Positions 40,725-49,019 of a stretch of 64,000 bases of DNA are shown here, one piece after another. Positions within the stretch are counted from its first letter, which is position 1, and the number at the start of each line of letters is the position of its first letter. The DNA comes from Alloacidobacterium dinghuense (GTDB lineage Bacteria; Acidobacteriota; Terriglobia; Terriglobales; Acidobacteriaceae). Location of the stretch: assembly GCF_014274465.1 (NCBI RefSeq), contig NZ_CP060394.1, forward strand, positions 1,612,001-1,676,000, given 5' to 3'. The notes under the pieces are model-generated. The model saw only the letters and a program-made list of their open reading frames with translations, searched no databases and was not told the origin of the DNA. The position numbers and the translations under genes were made by a program.

Positions 40725-42014
40725 TTGGCTGAAGAGACTATCCAGGCCGAGCTTGAGCCCGAGCTGAAGGCCGATATTGCGCTGGATCTGCCGGTGGCCG
40801 GCAAGCGGTGGCCCCCGATTGTGCGCGCCCTGCGGAATGAGGACTATCGGCTGTTCTGGAGTGGCTGCCTGGTCTCAAATGTGGGCACCTGGATGCAGAA
40901 TGTGGCGCAGGGCTGGCTGGTGCTGGAGCTGTCGAACTCATCGTTCTGGCTTGGCATGGTGGGGTTTGCTGCTTCGTTTCCGTTCCTGCTCTTTACCTTG
41001 CTTGGCGGTGTGATTGCGGACCGCGTGAGCAAACGGCATTTGCTGATCGCCGCGCAGACGGGGCAGATGGTTCTTGCGTTTGTCCTTGCGGCGCTGACTT
41101 ATTTCAAAGTCGTCACCATCGACCAACTAGCGTTGATCGCCTTCCTGGTTGGCGTGTCGAACGCGGTGGGAGCGCCCGCGTATCAGGCGATGGTGCCGCG
41201 GCTGGTTCCACCAGAGGATCTGCAGAATGCCATTGCGCTGAATTCCGCCCAATTCAACATGTCGCGCATTATCGGCCCGACGCTGGGCGGCTACTCGATG
41301 GCCTGGTTCGGCATGGCGGGGAACTTTTTCCTCAATGGCCTTAGCTTTCTCGCGGTACTCTGGCCGCTGCATCGCATGCGGTATCCGGTGGAAAAGCAGG
41401 AGCGGCATACGAGCGTGGTGCAAAGCCTGCGCGATGGTCTGGTTTATGTCAACCGGTCGCCGCAGATGCGGGCGATTGTGATGCTGATTGCCAGCGCGAG
41501 CCTGTTGCTGCTTCCATTCATCACGTTCATCCCGTATTTCGCGAAAGACGTGCTTAAGGTTGGCGAACGCGGTCTTGGATTCCTGATGGCGTGCTCGGGC
41601 ATTGGCGCTCTGCTGGCGGCGGCTGTGATTGCTTCGTTCCCAAGGATTCGCTGGCGCGGTCGCGTGATTGTTTTTTTTGGGTTGTTTGTGATGACCGCCG
41701 TGATCGTCTTCTGCTATTCGCGCATTTTTGCTTTGTCTGCGGCAATGTCGTTTTGTGAGGGCTTTGGCATGATCATCAGCCTATCGACGGTAAACGTGAC
41801 CATGCAGCAGCTTTCAAGCGATGAGATGCGCGGACGCGTGATGAGCATCTATGCGACAAGCTTTCTTGGGCTGCCGCCTTTGGGATGTCTTGTGATCGGC
41901 GAGATGTCGCGGTTTATGCCGACCGAGCACGCCATCGCCATCCTGACGGGCCTGGCAATGGTGTGCTATCTCGGGTTCTTCGTGCGGTCGCAGGCGCTGC
42001 GCGAACTGGACTAA
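40725..42014 (+). CDS. MFS efflux transporter (EntS/MFS_3-like)
   Basis: 429 residues, about twelve membrane helices after a 35-residue acidic cytoplasmic N-terminus. The opening NEDYRLFWSGCLVSNVGTWM and QNVAQGWLVLELSNSSFWLG are the hallmark of the EntS-like MFS_3 family, with motif A as GGVIADRVSKRHLLI and then AYQAMVPRLVPPEDLQNAIA. Members export siderophores or drugs; the substrate here is unknown. The TTG start at 40725 is preceded by a GCGGAG site and there is no better start upstream of the family's first residues. Confidence 0.85.
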   Translation: MAEETIQAELEPELKADIALDLPVAGKRWPPIVRALRNEDYRLFWSGCLVSNVGTWMQNVAQGWLVLELSNSSFWLGMVGFAASFPFLLFTLLGGVIADRVSKRHLLIAAQTGQMVLAFVLAALTYFKVVTIDQLALIAFLVGVSNAVGAPAYQAMVPRLVPPEDLQNAIALNSAQFNMSRIIGPTLGGYSMAWFGMAGNFFLNGLSFLAVLWPLHRMRYPVEKQERHTSVVQSLRDGLVYVNRSPQMRAIVMLIASASLLLLPFITFIPYFAKDVLKVGERGLGFLMACSGIGALLAAAVIASFPRIRWRGRVIVFFGLFVMTAVIVFCYSRIFALSAAMSFCEGFGMIISLSTVNVTMQQLSSDEMRGRVMSIYATSFLGLPPLGCLVIGEMSRFMPTEHAIAILTGLAMVCYLGFFVRSQALRELD

Positions 42015-42086
42015 GCCATCGCAATCTAGAATCAAAATGTACGCAGGGATATTCGAGGACTGCGCTGCAACCTCTGATTGAGTGGA

Positions 42087-42509
42087 TTAGCTCTGAGGTA
42101 GTTGTGTCACGCCGAGCTGAGTGAACATGCCAAGCTGATCCGAGCTTCCCCAACGCTCGACCATCTTGCCATCTTTGAATTTGGCGAGCTGCACACCTCT
42201 TATCTTGATTTGCCTTCCAGTTGGCGTAATTTCGCCAAGGGGTCCCTGATGCGTGCCGGTCAAAGTATAGGCAATAGCGATTGACTCGTCATCCGCAACC
42301 AACCCTTCCAAGGCAACCTTGAGATCCGGGAACGCTGTACGCATTTGAGAAAAGAACATCCTATAACCATCTGGGCCAGCCACCTGCCCTGGAGCGGGAT
42401 CATGATCCACGCATTCGGCTGCAACAGTTTCTTTGAACAGGTCAAAGTTTCCTGTGTTCACCGCTTCGGCGAATCTGCCCAATGTCGCGAGATTTGCATC
42501 TTTGCTCAT
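42087..42509 (-). CDS. SnoaL-like/ester cyclase family protein
   Basis: 140 residues. Starts with the typical cone-fold helix (NLATLGRFAEAVNTGNFDLF), then CVDHDPAPGQVAGPDGYRMF with the HDP motif of the SnoaL/ester-cyclase group, FPDLKVALEGLVADDESIAI, and the two closing strands GVQLAKFKDGKMVERWGSSD. The family includes polyketide cyclases, dehydratases and many proteins of unknown role. Cytoplasmic. Same strand as the catalase-like gene upstream (65-bp gap), so they may be cotranscribed. Confidence 0.8.
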   Translation of the reverse strand: MSKDANLATLGRFAEAVNTGNFDLFKETVAAECVDHDPAPGQVAGPDGYRMFFSQMRTAFPDLKVALEGLVADDESIAIAYTLTGTHQGPLGEITPTGRQIKIRGVQLAKFKDGKMVERWGSSDQLGMFTQLGVTQLPQS

Positions 42510-42574
42510 AAAGCGCTTCTCCTCTCACCCTATCTCGGGTTCTTTTTGCTATCGAAACCGCTGCGCGAATCGGA

Positions 42575-43534
42575 TTAACCGCCTTGGCCACCTGCGCGAC
42601 GTCGGCGGCCGCTCATGAGATAGATCGTTGCTCGCGGCTCGAATAAGGGATCGCCCGCGGTGTCGAGGCCGTCTACGCCTGGCCGAGGGTCGAAGATGAG
42701 GTGGCGCTGCTCGGCTTCGTTGTCTGGCGCCACTGCAGTCAGCGTGATTTCACCCAACTTCATCTGCTTGCGGTCTTCCGGCCACTGAACCGTTGCGTCA
42801 TCGGTCACGTCGCCTTTCTCTCCGAGTTGGACGAAGATGTGGAATTTGACCGGACCGGCTGCGATTCTTTCCTTTAGTTCATCGAAGAGATAATTCGGGC
42901 CTTTCGCTGCGGCCGCGTCTGCGTCGAGGTATTCTGTTCCGAGATCGGGAACAATGCGGTAGCGGCCATGGCGTTCACTCCCTTCTGCGTTGATGAATTT
43001 GAATGCGCTGATGGCGAAGAAGTGCTCCCGGGCGAAGCTTGTGGGAAAGGGCTTGGGCATTTGTACGAAGGCGAGTGCTGCGGGATGCGAGCCAAGAAAC
43101 TGCTCAATCGGACTCGGGTGCGGAACATCGGGCCCGCTGGCGATCACGGCGTGTAAAAATCCGAGGAACTCCTCGGCAGTGCGGCTCGGGAAGGCATTTG
43201 CGGAGTGGGCGACGATGTCGGTGTGCGAGTGCTCGGCAAGATGGAAGCGAAGGGCAAAGCCGCGAGGGCTGGCTCCTTCCGGATGGTTATCAGGGACATT
43301 GGGAATGCCGGCAAAATCGGAAAAACGCACCGATACAGGAGTGGAACTGCGTGTGATGTGCGGCGCTTTGCTTAACGAGGCCGCTTCCGCAGTGGGCACG
43401 AAAGTCCCGGTGAGGAGCAGGCCTTTCGCGTGAGCGGCGCGATAGCCCGCGTGGGGGCCTCCACCGACGGTATCAAATGCCTTCAACAAAGCTCTGCCGA
43501 GAGCTAGTTCTTTTTCATCTGTAGGGAGCGGCAT
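42575..43534 (-). CDS. Small catalase-related peroxidase (SrpA-like)
   Basis: 319 residues, the short monofunctional heme catalase fold lacking the C-terminal extensions. The distal histidine is in RAAHAKGLLLTGTF (H35). SVRFSDFAGIPNVPDNHPEG matches the conserved SVRFS strand, AHSANAFPSRTAEEF holds the distal region, and the proximal heme ligand tyrosine is in EPRATIYLMS near the C-terminus (R-x-x-x-Y). Such proteins have peroxidase rather than strong catalase activity. No signal peptide. It ends in an arginine/glycine-rich tail (GRRRRAGGQGG). Confidence 0.88.
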   Translation of the reverse strand: MPLPTDEKELALGRALLKAFDTVGGGPHAGYRAAHAKGLLLTGTFVPTAEAASLSKAPHITRSSTPVSVRFSDFAGIPNVPDNHPEGASPRGFALRFHLAEHSHTDIVAHSANAFPSRTAEEFLGFLHAVIASGPDVPHPSPIEQFLGSHPAALAFVQMPKPFPTSFAREHFFAISAFKFINAEGSERHGRYRIVPDLGTEYLDADAAAAKGPNYLFDELKERIAAGPVKFHIFVQLGEKGDVTDDATVQWPEDRKQMKLGEITLTAVAPDNEAEQRHLIFDPRPGVDGLDTAGDPLFEPRATIYLMSGRRRRAGGQGG

Positions 43535-43646
43535 TACTGATTTCTCCTTTGATTAACAGGGAATAGCCTTCACTGTAATGGCAAATGATGCCGAGCGTGT
43601 TACGAAGTCGCAAAAACCTGAGAAGGGACTGAAGTGGGTTACATGC

Positions 43647-43668
43647 GCATACCTCGAATGAGGTACGC
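43647..43668. promoter_or_regulatory. Candidate operator of the DUF433/DUF5615 pair
   Basis: GCATACCTC and GAGGTACGC form a nine-base inverted repeat with one mismatch around GAAT, centred about 53 bp before the antitoxin GTG. Toxin-antitoxin operons are usually autorepressed through such palindromes. Binding is inferred from position and symmetry. Confidence 0.4.
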
Positions 43669-43710
43669 TTAAGTCAAGGCTGTTGACGCAGGCTGAGCTG
43701 CGGAGGGCAT

Positions 43711-43941
43711 GTGGACCTTTTAAATCGCATTACGCAGCACCCTGAAGTGATGGGTGGCAAAGCATGTATTCGGGGCATGCGGGTAACTGTAGGCATGATC
43801 GTGGGCCAGATCGGTGAGGGCCGTAGCATCGAAGAAATCCTCGCTGACTACCCGTATATCGAGAGGGAAGACATTCTCCAGGCACTTCGCTATGCGGCGT
43901 GGCTTGCCGAAGAGCGTGAGGTTACACTGGCGAGCGCATGA
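43711..43941 (+). CDS. DUF433 antitoxin
   Basis: 76 residues, a full DUF433 domain: ITQHPEVMGGKACIRGMRVT, then VGMIVGQIGEGRSIEEILAD and YPYIEREDILQALRYAAWLA. This is a winged-helix-like domain found as the antitoxin in front of PIN-like DUF5615 toxins. It should bind the toxin and its own promoter. The start is GTG at 43711, with CGGAGGG just before it; the ATG at 43709 is in another frame. Overlaps the toxin gene by ATGA, the usual antitoxin-first arrangement. Confidence 0.85.
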   Translation: MDLLNRITQHPEVMGGKACIRGMRVTVGMIVGQIGEGRSIEEILADYPYIEREDILQALRYAAWLAEEREVTLASA

Positions 43942-44324
43942 AAGTTCTCATCGACATGAACTTGTCACCACGATGGGTTCTGTTGTTGCAAGCTTCGGGA
44001 TTTGAAGGTTGCCATTGGTCGGAAAAAGGTCAAGCAACTGCGAGAGACACGGAGATCATGACTTACGCAGTTGCAAATGATTTCGTTATCCTCACGCACG
44101 ATCTCGACTTCAGCGCCATTCTGGCAGTGACACACGGAAGCAAACCGAGCGTCGTTCAAATTCGAGGCGACGACCTTCGCCCCGAGGCCATCGCTGATAG
44201 CGTAGTTCGCGCATTTCGTCAGATGCAATCTGAGTTGGAAGCCGGAGCGTTGCTTACGATTGATCCTAAACGTACTCGTTTGCGGGTACTGCCGCTCCTC
44301 CTGCAAGAGAAGACGGATATTTAA
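43938..44324 (+). CDS. DUF5615 PIN-like toxin
   Basis: 128 residues. PIN-like nuclease features: first acidic strand MKVLIDMNLSPRW (D6), then GQATARDTEIMTYA, and the central strand FVILTHDLDFSAIL with two aspartates, followed by SVVQIRGDDLRPEAIADSV. The family is thought to be a metal-dependent RNase toxin, the partner of DUF433. ATGA overlap with the antitoxin couples translation. Its TAA stop shares the palindrome TTAA (44321-44324) with the stop of the convergent mscL gene. Confidence 0.85.
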   Translation: MKVLIDMNLSPRWVLLLQASGFEGCHWSEKGQATARDTEIMTYAVANDFVILTHDLDFSAILAVTHGSKPSVVQIRGDDLRPEAIADSVVRAFRQMQSELEAGALLTIDPKRTRLRVLPLLLQEKTDI

Positions 44325-44722
44325 GCGACGAGTTGCGTGCAGTGAGAGCAACGCTTTGCATCGAGTGGAATATCGCTGAGGCATTGCGGGCACGGATGCG
44401 TTTTGGGCGGCTCGGCCTTCGCAGGGAAGAAGCGTGCCATGAGCTTGTTAATCGGCAATACGAAGATGAAATAAACCGAAGCGGCGATGAGCATGAAGGA
44501 AATGAGTTGGTTGAGGAAATTGCCGTAGGTGATCTTTCCACCGTTGACTTCGAGCACAAGATAAGAGAAATCGGGCTTCTTGAAGATTGCGGCGATCAGA
44601 GGGTTGATGATGTCCTTTACCAGTGAGTTGACGATGCCGGTAAAGGCCGCACCGATGACGACTGCTACTGCCAGATCTATAACATTTCCACGCAGAACAA
44701 AGTCACGAAATCCCTTTAGCAT
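44321..44722 (-). CDS. mscL: Large-conductance mechanosensitive channel MscL
   Basis: 133 residues. The N-terminal amphipathic helix and pore helix are diagnostic (MLKGFRDFVLRGNVIDLAVA, then VVIGAAFTGIVNSLVKDIIN). The periplasmic loop is followed by TM2 (LNQLISFMLIAASVYFIFVL). The pentameric channel opens under membrane tension to release solutes in hypo-osmotic shock. The C-terminus carries CPQCLSDIPLDAKRCSHC, a C-x2-C / C-x2-C zinc-ribbon-like tail absent from the E. coli protein but found in other phyla. The ATG at 44722 has a perfect GGAGGAAA site; longer frames upstream are not coding. Confidence 0.95.
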   Translation of the reverse strand: MLKGFRDFVLRGNVIDLAVAVVIGAAFTGIVNSLVKDIINPLIAAIFKKPDFSYLVLEVNGGKITYGNFLNQLISFMLIAASVYFIFVLPINKLMARFFPAKAEPPKTHPCPQCLSDIPLDAKRCSHCTQLVA

Positions 44723-44918
44723 GCTTGTTTCCTCCGGTTTCGCAATACGCTGACATGCTACAGCACATCTGTCTCGAACTGTGAAGGGGAAGATGTGCGT
44801 TCGCTGCATCCGCCTAGCGGGCTGGTTGACGTCAAACTGCGTTTGTCGGGAGCGTCGCGCGTCCAGTATTCTGCTGAGTGCTCCGCGTCAAACGGAGCGT
44901 AGAAAGAGCAGGTACGTA

Positions 44919-45614
44919 TTGAAAAAAGTTGTTGCGAGCGCAGACGAGGCGGTGCGGGATATTTTCGAGGGCGCGACGATCATGATTGGCGGCTTCGGAC
45001 TATGCGGCATTCCCGAAGGTTTGATTGAAGCGCTGGTGCGCCTCGGAGTGAAGGGATTGCGCACCATCAGCAACAACATGGGAGTGGACGGCTACGGCAT
45101 GGGAAAGATGCTGGAGTCGGGCATGATCACGTCGCACACCGGCAGCTATGTGGGCGAGAACAAGCTGCTGGAAGACAAGGTGCTCAAGGGCGAACTGGAC
45201 CTAACACTCATCCCGCAAGGAACGCTCTCAGAACGCATTCGCGCAGGCGGCGCCGGTATTCCGGCGTTCTTTACTCCAGCGGGAGTTGGAACGCTGGTGG
45301 CAGAAGGGAAAGAAGCACGGAATTTTGATGGCAAGCCGTATATCCTCGAACGCTGGCTGCGCGCCGATTTTGCGCTGGTGAGAGCCTGGAAGGGCGATAC
45401 GTCAGGAAATCTTGTGTATCGCAAGACCGCACGGAATTTCAATCCCATGATGGCGACGGCGGCGAAGATCACCATCGCCGAAGTGGAGCACCTTGTCGAG
45501 CCTGGTGAGATTGATCCTGATCATGTTGTCACTCCCGGAATCTACGTGAAACGCATTCTCGAGGCCGACAGCCGCGAAAAGAAGATCGAGCGCAGAACTC
45601 TTCGCCGGGCTTGA
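44919..45614 (+). CDS. scoA: 3-oxoacid CoA-transferase subunit A
   Basis: 231 residues. Typical alpha subunit: IFEGATIMIGGFGLCGIPEG near the N-terminus (GGFG loop), then TISNNMGVDGYGMGKMLESG with MITSHTGSYVGENK, GTLSERIRAGGAGIPAFFTP, and FALVRAWKGDTSGNLVYRKT. With subunit B it moves CoA from succinyl-CoA to acetoacetate (ketone-body use). The TTG at 44919 gives the canonical KKVVASADEAV start; the longer frame upstream is not homologous. Remarkably, subunit B lies on the opposite strand about 420 bp away instead of directly downstream. Confidence 0.92.
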   Translation: MKKVVASADEAVRDIFEGATIMIGGFGLCGIPEGLIEALVRLGVKGLRTISNNMGVDGYGMGKMLESGMITSHTGSYVGENKLLEDKVLKGELDLTLIPQGTLSERIRAGGAGIPAFFTPAGVGTLVAEGKEARNFDGKPYILERWLRADFALVRAWKGDTSGNLVYRKTARNFNPMMATAAKITIAEVEHLVEPGEIDPDHVVTPGIYVKRILEADSREKKIERRTLRRA

Positions 45615-45676
45615 GAAAATCAGACTCCTCAGCAGCGATGTTTTGGCGGGGTTGCGGAATACCGCTTAACGTTTTT

Positions 45677-46009
45677 TTAGTTTTGCGGTGTACTCATTTG
45701 CCGGATCTGCTCCTGCAACTGCGAGCAGAGGGCGCGATATTTGAGAACGAAGCGGGCATCGGCAAAAACGGTTGCACCTGCGATGAAAATGGCTATGGCC
45801 AGCACCCATTTTTCTGTTTTTCCTGCGGCTTTGGCTACTTGCCGGAAGGACAGGGCAATGACAAATGCCGACAACATTGCGCAAATCGTCATGGACGGCA
45901 GCCGCTCGCAAAAGATTCCCCCGGAGCCGAAGGCAAGCCACGCTGAGCCGCCTGCAATGATTGCAGAGAGGATAAGGGATACAGTAGATCTGGGTCTCAA
46001 CTGGGGCAT
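45677..46009 (-). CDS. Small membrane protein of unknown function between scoA and scoB
   Basis: 110 residues with three hydrophobic segments (VSLILSAIIAGGSAWLAFG, MTICAMLSAFVIALSF, WVLAIAIFIAGATVFADA) and a hydrophilic C-terminus (LCSQLQEQIRQMSTPQN). No family recognised. It follows scoB on the same strand after 22 bp, so it may be the distal gene of a scoB transcript. Coding support is moderate: membrane-like composition and a plausible start, but no recognised homolog. Confidence 0.5.
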   Translation of the reverse strand: MPQLRPRSTVSLILSAIIAGGSAWLAFGSGGIFCERLPSMTICAMLSAFVIALSFRQVAKAAGKTEKWVLAIAIFIAGATVFADARFVLKYRALCSQLQEQIRQMSTPQN

Positions 46010-46031
46010 ATAGGAGAATTGCAGCTACGCT

Positions 46032-46736
<705 letters not shown>

Positions 46737-46752
46737 AGTGGTTGTTTGGTCG

Positions 46753-47049
46753 ATGCCTCCGGCATTCTTCAATCTTCGAGCGCGGTCTCTGGCGCGTGGA
46801 ACCATTCTAGTCCTTGGAAGTCTGGTGATGTCGTTTCTGCTGTCAGGCTTCCCCAACACACATCCCTCGTTGAAACTCATGATCCCGGCCTTCGTGGCTC
46901 TCTATGGAACGTACGATACGGCGCGCTGTCTTCGGCTGCGTTGGAGCTTTTATCACGGCGGGGTACTGCTTCTTCTTTACACGGATGTCATGGCTCTGGC
47001 GATGATTTTTTTCCTGTTGCTCTATCCGTATGCGCAATGGATTCAGTAA
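46753..47049 (+). CDS. Small membrane protein of unknown function
   Basis: 99 residues with three hydrophobic stretches ([58 protein letters not shown]). Divergent from scoB, with only 16 bp between the two starts. An in-frame GTG at 46738 would extend it by five residues. Family not recognised; coding status is plausible but unproven. Confidence 0.5.
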   Translation: MPPAFFNLRARSLARGTILVLGSLVMSFLLSGFPNTHPSLKLMIPAFVALYGTYDTARCLRLRWSFYHGGVLLLLYTDVMALAMIFFLLLYPYAQWIQ

Positions 47050-47241
47050 GCCTGACTGTGACAAATAGGGGAAGGCATGTATGACGGCGTGTCAAAAGTG
47101 CATGTTAGTCGGTAAATCCTACCGCGGACGACGGGAATAGGTTGTATGCCTCGTCTCGCTATCCGGTACGAGGTGGGGTGTTTCTGCCGCTATCACAGTG
47201 CAGAAAACATGCCAAATTACTCCTTTTTACATATCCATCAG

Positions 47242-47264
47242 CTAATTCCCGAAATGGGAATTAG
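47242..47264. promoter_or_regulatory. Perfect inverted repeat in the repeat-gene promoter region
   Basis: CTAATTCCC (47242-47250) and GGGAATTAG (47256-47264) are exact complements around GAAAT. It could be a regulator operator or the terminator of the small membrane protein gene upstream; there is no T-tract, so an operator is slightly favoured. Confidence 0.35.
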
Positions 47265-47401
47265 GCATAACCTTAGGTACATCATATAGTTACATCCCTA
47301 AGTAACTTCGGAAGTAATAACACTTATAAGTCAATACTGAAATGGGTAACAAGTTGTTGTTTCAAAAGGCTTTTCGATCATTTACCTTTTTGGCATAGAG
47401 A

Positions 47402-47439
47402 ATGCTCCGCTAGGCTGTTCAAGTGTCGCCGGGGAGCAT
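47402..47439 (+). promoter_or_regulatory. Possible structured 5' leader of the repeat-protein mRNA
   Basis: ATGCTCC (47402-47408) pairs with GGAGCAT (47433-47439), with an inner GGC/GCC pairing around TGTTCAAGTGTC. Downstream, TAGGC and GCCTA can pair, as can AGGCA and TGCCT, giving mutually exclusive hairpins about 30-60 nt before the ribosome binding site. It matches no riboswitch class I know. A cis-acting RNA is only a hypothesis. Confidence 0.25.
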
Positions 47440-47499
47440 AGGCTCATCTAGAAGTCAGGCATCTGCCTAGTATCCCTCAATTCCAAAGGAGAGTTTCGG

Positions 47500-48189
47500 A
47501 TGAAAGTTTGGGCACAAAACATTTTGTGTGTTTTTTCTGCTTTGATTCTCAGCGTAGCCACAATTTATGCACATGCCGGAATTACCGGCAGTGACCCGCG
47601 TCCCCCGAAGAGTTCAGTAGTCGTAGCTGGAATCACGGGCAGTGACCCGCGCCCGCCCAATAGTTCAGTAGTCGTTGCCGGAATTACCGGCAGCGACCCG
47701 CGTCCGCCGAAGAGTTCAGTAGTCGTTGCTGGAATCACGGGCAGTGATCCCCGCCCGCCCAAGAGTTCAGTAGTCGTCGCTGGAATCACAGGCAGCGATC
47801 CACGCCCGCCCAAGAGTTCAGTAGTCGTTGCTGGAATCACCGGCAGTGACCCGCGTCCCCCCAAGAGTTCAGTCGTCGTTGCTGGAATCACGGGCAGCGA
47901 TCCGCGTCCGCCCAAGAGCTCGGTAGTCGTAGCTGGAATCACCGGCAGCGATCCGCGTCCCCCGAAGAGTTCGGTTGTCGTTGCCGGAATTACAGGCAGT
48001 GATCCGCGCCCGCCAAAGAGCTCGGTAGTCGTTGCCGGAATTACGGGTAGTGATCCGCGTCCGCCCAAAAGCTCAGTAGTCGTTGCCGGAATTACGGGTA
48101 GTGATCCGCGCCCGCCAAAGAGCAACGTAGTCGTCGCCGGGATTACCGGTAGTGATCCACGTCCGCCGAAGAGCAACCTGACTGCATAA
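47500..48189 (+). CDS. Secreted protein of twelve 17-residue GITGSDPRPPKSSVVVA repeats
   Basis: 229 residues: a 26-residue signal peptide ending ATIYAHA, then eleven 17-residue units and a final 16-residue unit ending NLTA. The first unit begins exactly after the AHA cleavage site, so the mature protein is nothing but repeats. Each unit alternates a hydrophobic strand (VVVAGIT) with a polar, proline-rich turn (GSDPRPPKSS). Codons vary widely at third positions between units, but residues change only in unit 2 (K to N), units 11-12 (S to N) and the tail. No cysteine, no known domain. Ideas: multi-copy peptide precursor, fibre or surface adhesin, or periplasmic spacer. The family is not recognised. 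Confidence 0.85.
   Translation: MKVWAQNILCVFSALILSVATIYAHAGITGSDPRPPKSSVVVAGITGSDPRPPNSSVVVAGITGSDPRPPKSSVVVAGITGSDPRPPKSSVVVAGITGSDPRPPKSSVVVAGITGSDPRPPKSSVVVAGITGSDPRPPKSSVVVAGITGSDPRPPKSSVVVAGITGSDPRPPKSSVVVAGITGSDPRPPKSSVVVAGITGSDPRPPKSNVVVAGITGSDPRPPKSNLTA
47578..48186 (+). repeat. 51-bp tandem coding repeat, 12 units
   Basis: Eleven 51-bp units plus a last 48-bp unit, each starting GGA/GGG for glycine. Units differ at many wobble positions (ACC/ACG/ACA for Thr, GAC/GAT for Asp, CGT/CGC for Arg, CCC/CCG/CCA/CCT-type changes for Pro) while the peptide is almost constant. So the array is not a fresh expansion. A long antisense frame exists only because 51 is divisible by three. Confidence 0.9.
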
Positions 48190-48236
48190 AATTCTTTTGA
48201 TCTGATAACTACAAAAGTGCGGAGTAAGATCATGCT

Positions 48237-49013
48237 GTGAAGTTTCCCCTCGCAGCTCTGGTCCTCTGGGCAGCTGGCTTTGTTGAACATGCTGGCGTTC
48301 TGCTTGTCCTGATTGTGCGTAAGCGCTGGAGGACGTTTCCGATTTTTACTGCGTTGATGGGGTTCAACGCGCTCCGCACAATTGTTCTGGTTCTGCTTTG
48401 GAGGCAAGGCAACACCCATCATTATTGGATTGCTTACTATTGGGCCTCCATTATTGACCTTGCACTCCAACTGGGCATCATTTTTGAGCTTGCGCGCGTC
48501 GTTTTGAAGCCTACCGGCACCTGGATTCGCGATGCCGGGTACACATTTCTACTGTGCGGCCTCGCGGGCGCCGCTGTTGCGGCTGGGATTGCGTACTTTA
48601 TCCATCCCATCTCTGACAACACGTTCGATGTCTGGGTGGAAAGAGGGCAGCTCTTTTCAGCCATGCTGACCCTGGAACTGTTCGCATCCATGCTGTTTGC
48701 CTCTACGCGGCTGGGTCTCCTGGGAACCAGCCACGTTATGCGACTTGGACAAGGATGGGCTGTCTGGGCGATCGCTGACCTGGTATCTGAAGGAATCTAC
48801 AGCCATTTCGGCCCGGATTGGCATTATTTAGGACTGATAGATAGCATTAGAATTTTGGCATATCAAGCGGTTACTATTTACTGGATAGTAACCCTCTGGC
48901 GTCCGGAGCCGATTCGTCGTACACTGTCTGCGGAAATGCAGGCCTATCTGGACGGCCTTCATGTACAATTGCAGTCTGATTTGAAACAAGTAAGCAGTAT
49001 CGAGAAACATTAA
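48237..49013 (+). CDS. Seven-helix integral membrane protein of unknown function
   Basis: 258 residues with about seven membrane helices, starting with FPLAALVLWAAGFVEHAGVL. Conserved-looking features are the FVEH motif in helix 1, FPIFTALMGFNALRTIVLVL in helix 2, WIAYYWASIIDLALQLGIIF in helix 3 and a C-terminal amphipathic tail (LSAEMQAYLDGLHVQLQSDL). I associate this layout with a common uncharacterised acidobacterial membrane family; no catalytic motif is visible. GTG start with a GGAG site 12 bp before it. It follows the repeat gene by 47 bp and precedes the next gene by 6 bp. Confidence 0.7.
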   Translation: MKFPLAALVLWAAGFVEHAGVLLVLIVRKRWRTFPIFTALMGFNALRTIVLVLLWRQGNTHHYWIAYYWASIIDLALQLGIIFELARVVLKPTGTWIRDAGYTFLLCGLAGAAVAAGIAYFIHPISDNTFDVWVERGQLFSAMLTLELFASMLFASTRLGLLGTSHVMRLGQGWAVWAIADLVSEGIYSHFGPDWHYLGLIDSIRILAYQAVTIYWIVTLWRPEPIRRTLSAEMQAYLDGLHVQLQSDLKQVSSIEKH

Positions 49014-49019
49014 ACTGCT

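Larger units (their letters stand above)
47050..47499. other. AT-richer, structured leader region upstream of the repeat-protein gene
   Basis: About 450 bp without a gene and visibly richer in A and T than its neighbours. It holds a 9-bp inverted repeat (47242-47264), short palindromes ACTTCGGAAGT and ACTTATAAGT between about 47310 and 47335, and a stem-loop (47402-47439). It ends in a good ribosome binding site (AAAGGAGAG) directly before the ATG at 47500. It probably contains the promoter and a long 5' untranslated region. Confidence 0.5.

Noticed and set aside
47565-48470. 301-codon minus-strand frame opposite the 17-residue repeat gene
   Set aside because: A by-product of the 51-bp period; the sense strand has a signal peptide, a good ribosome binding site and peptide-level conservation.
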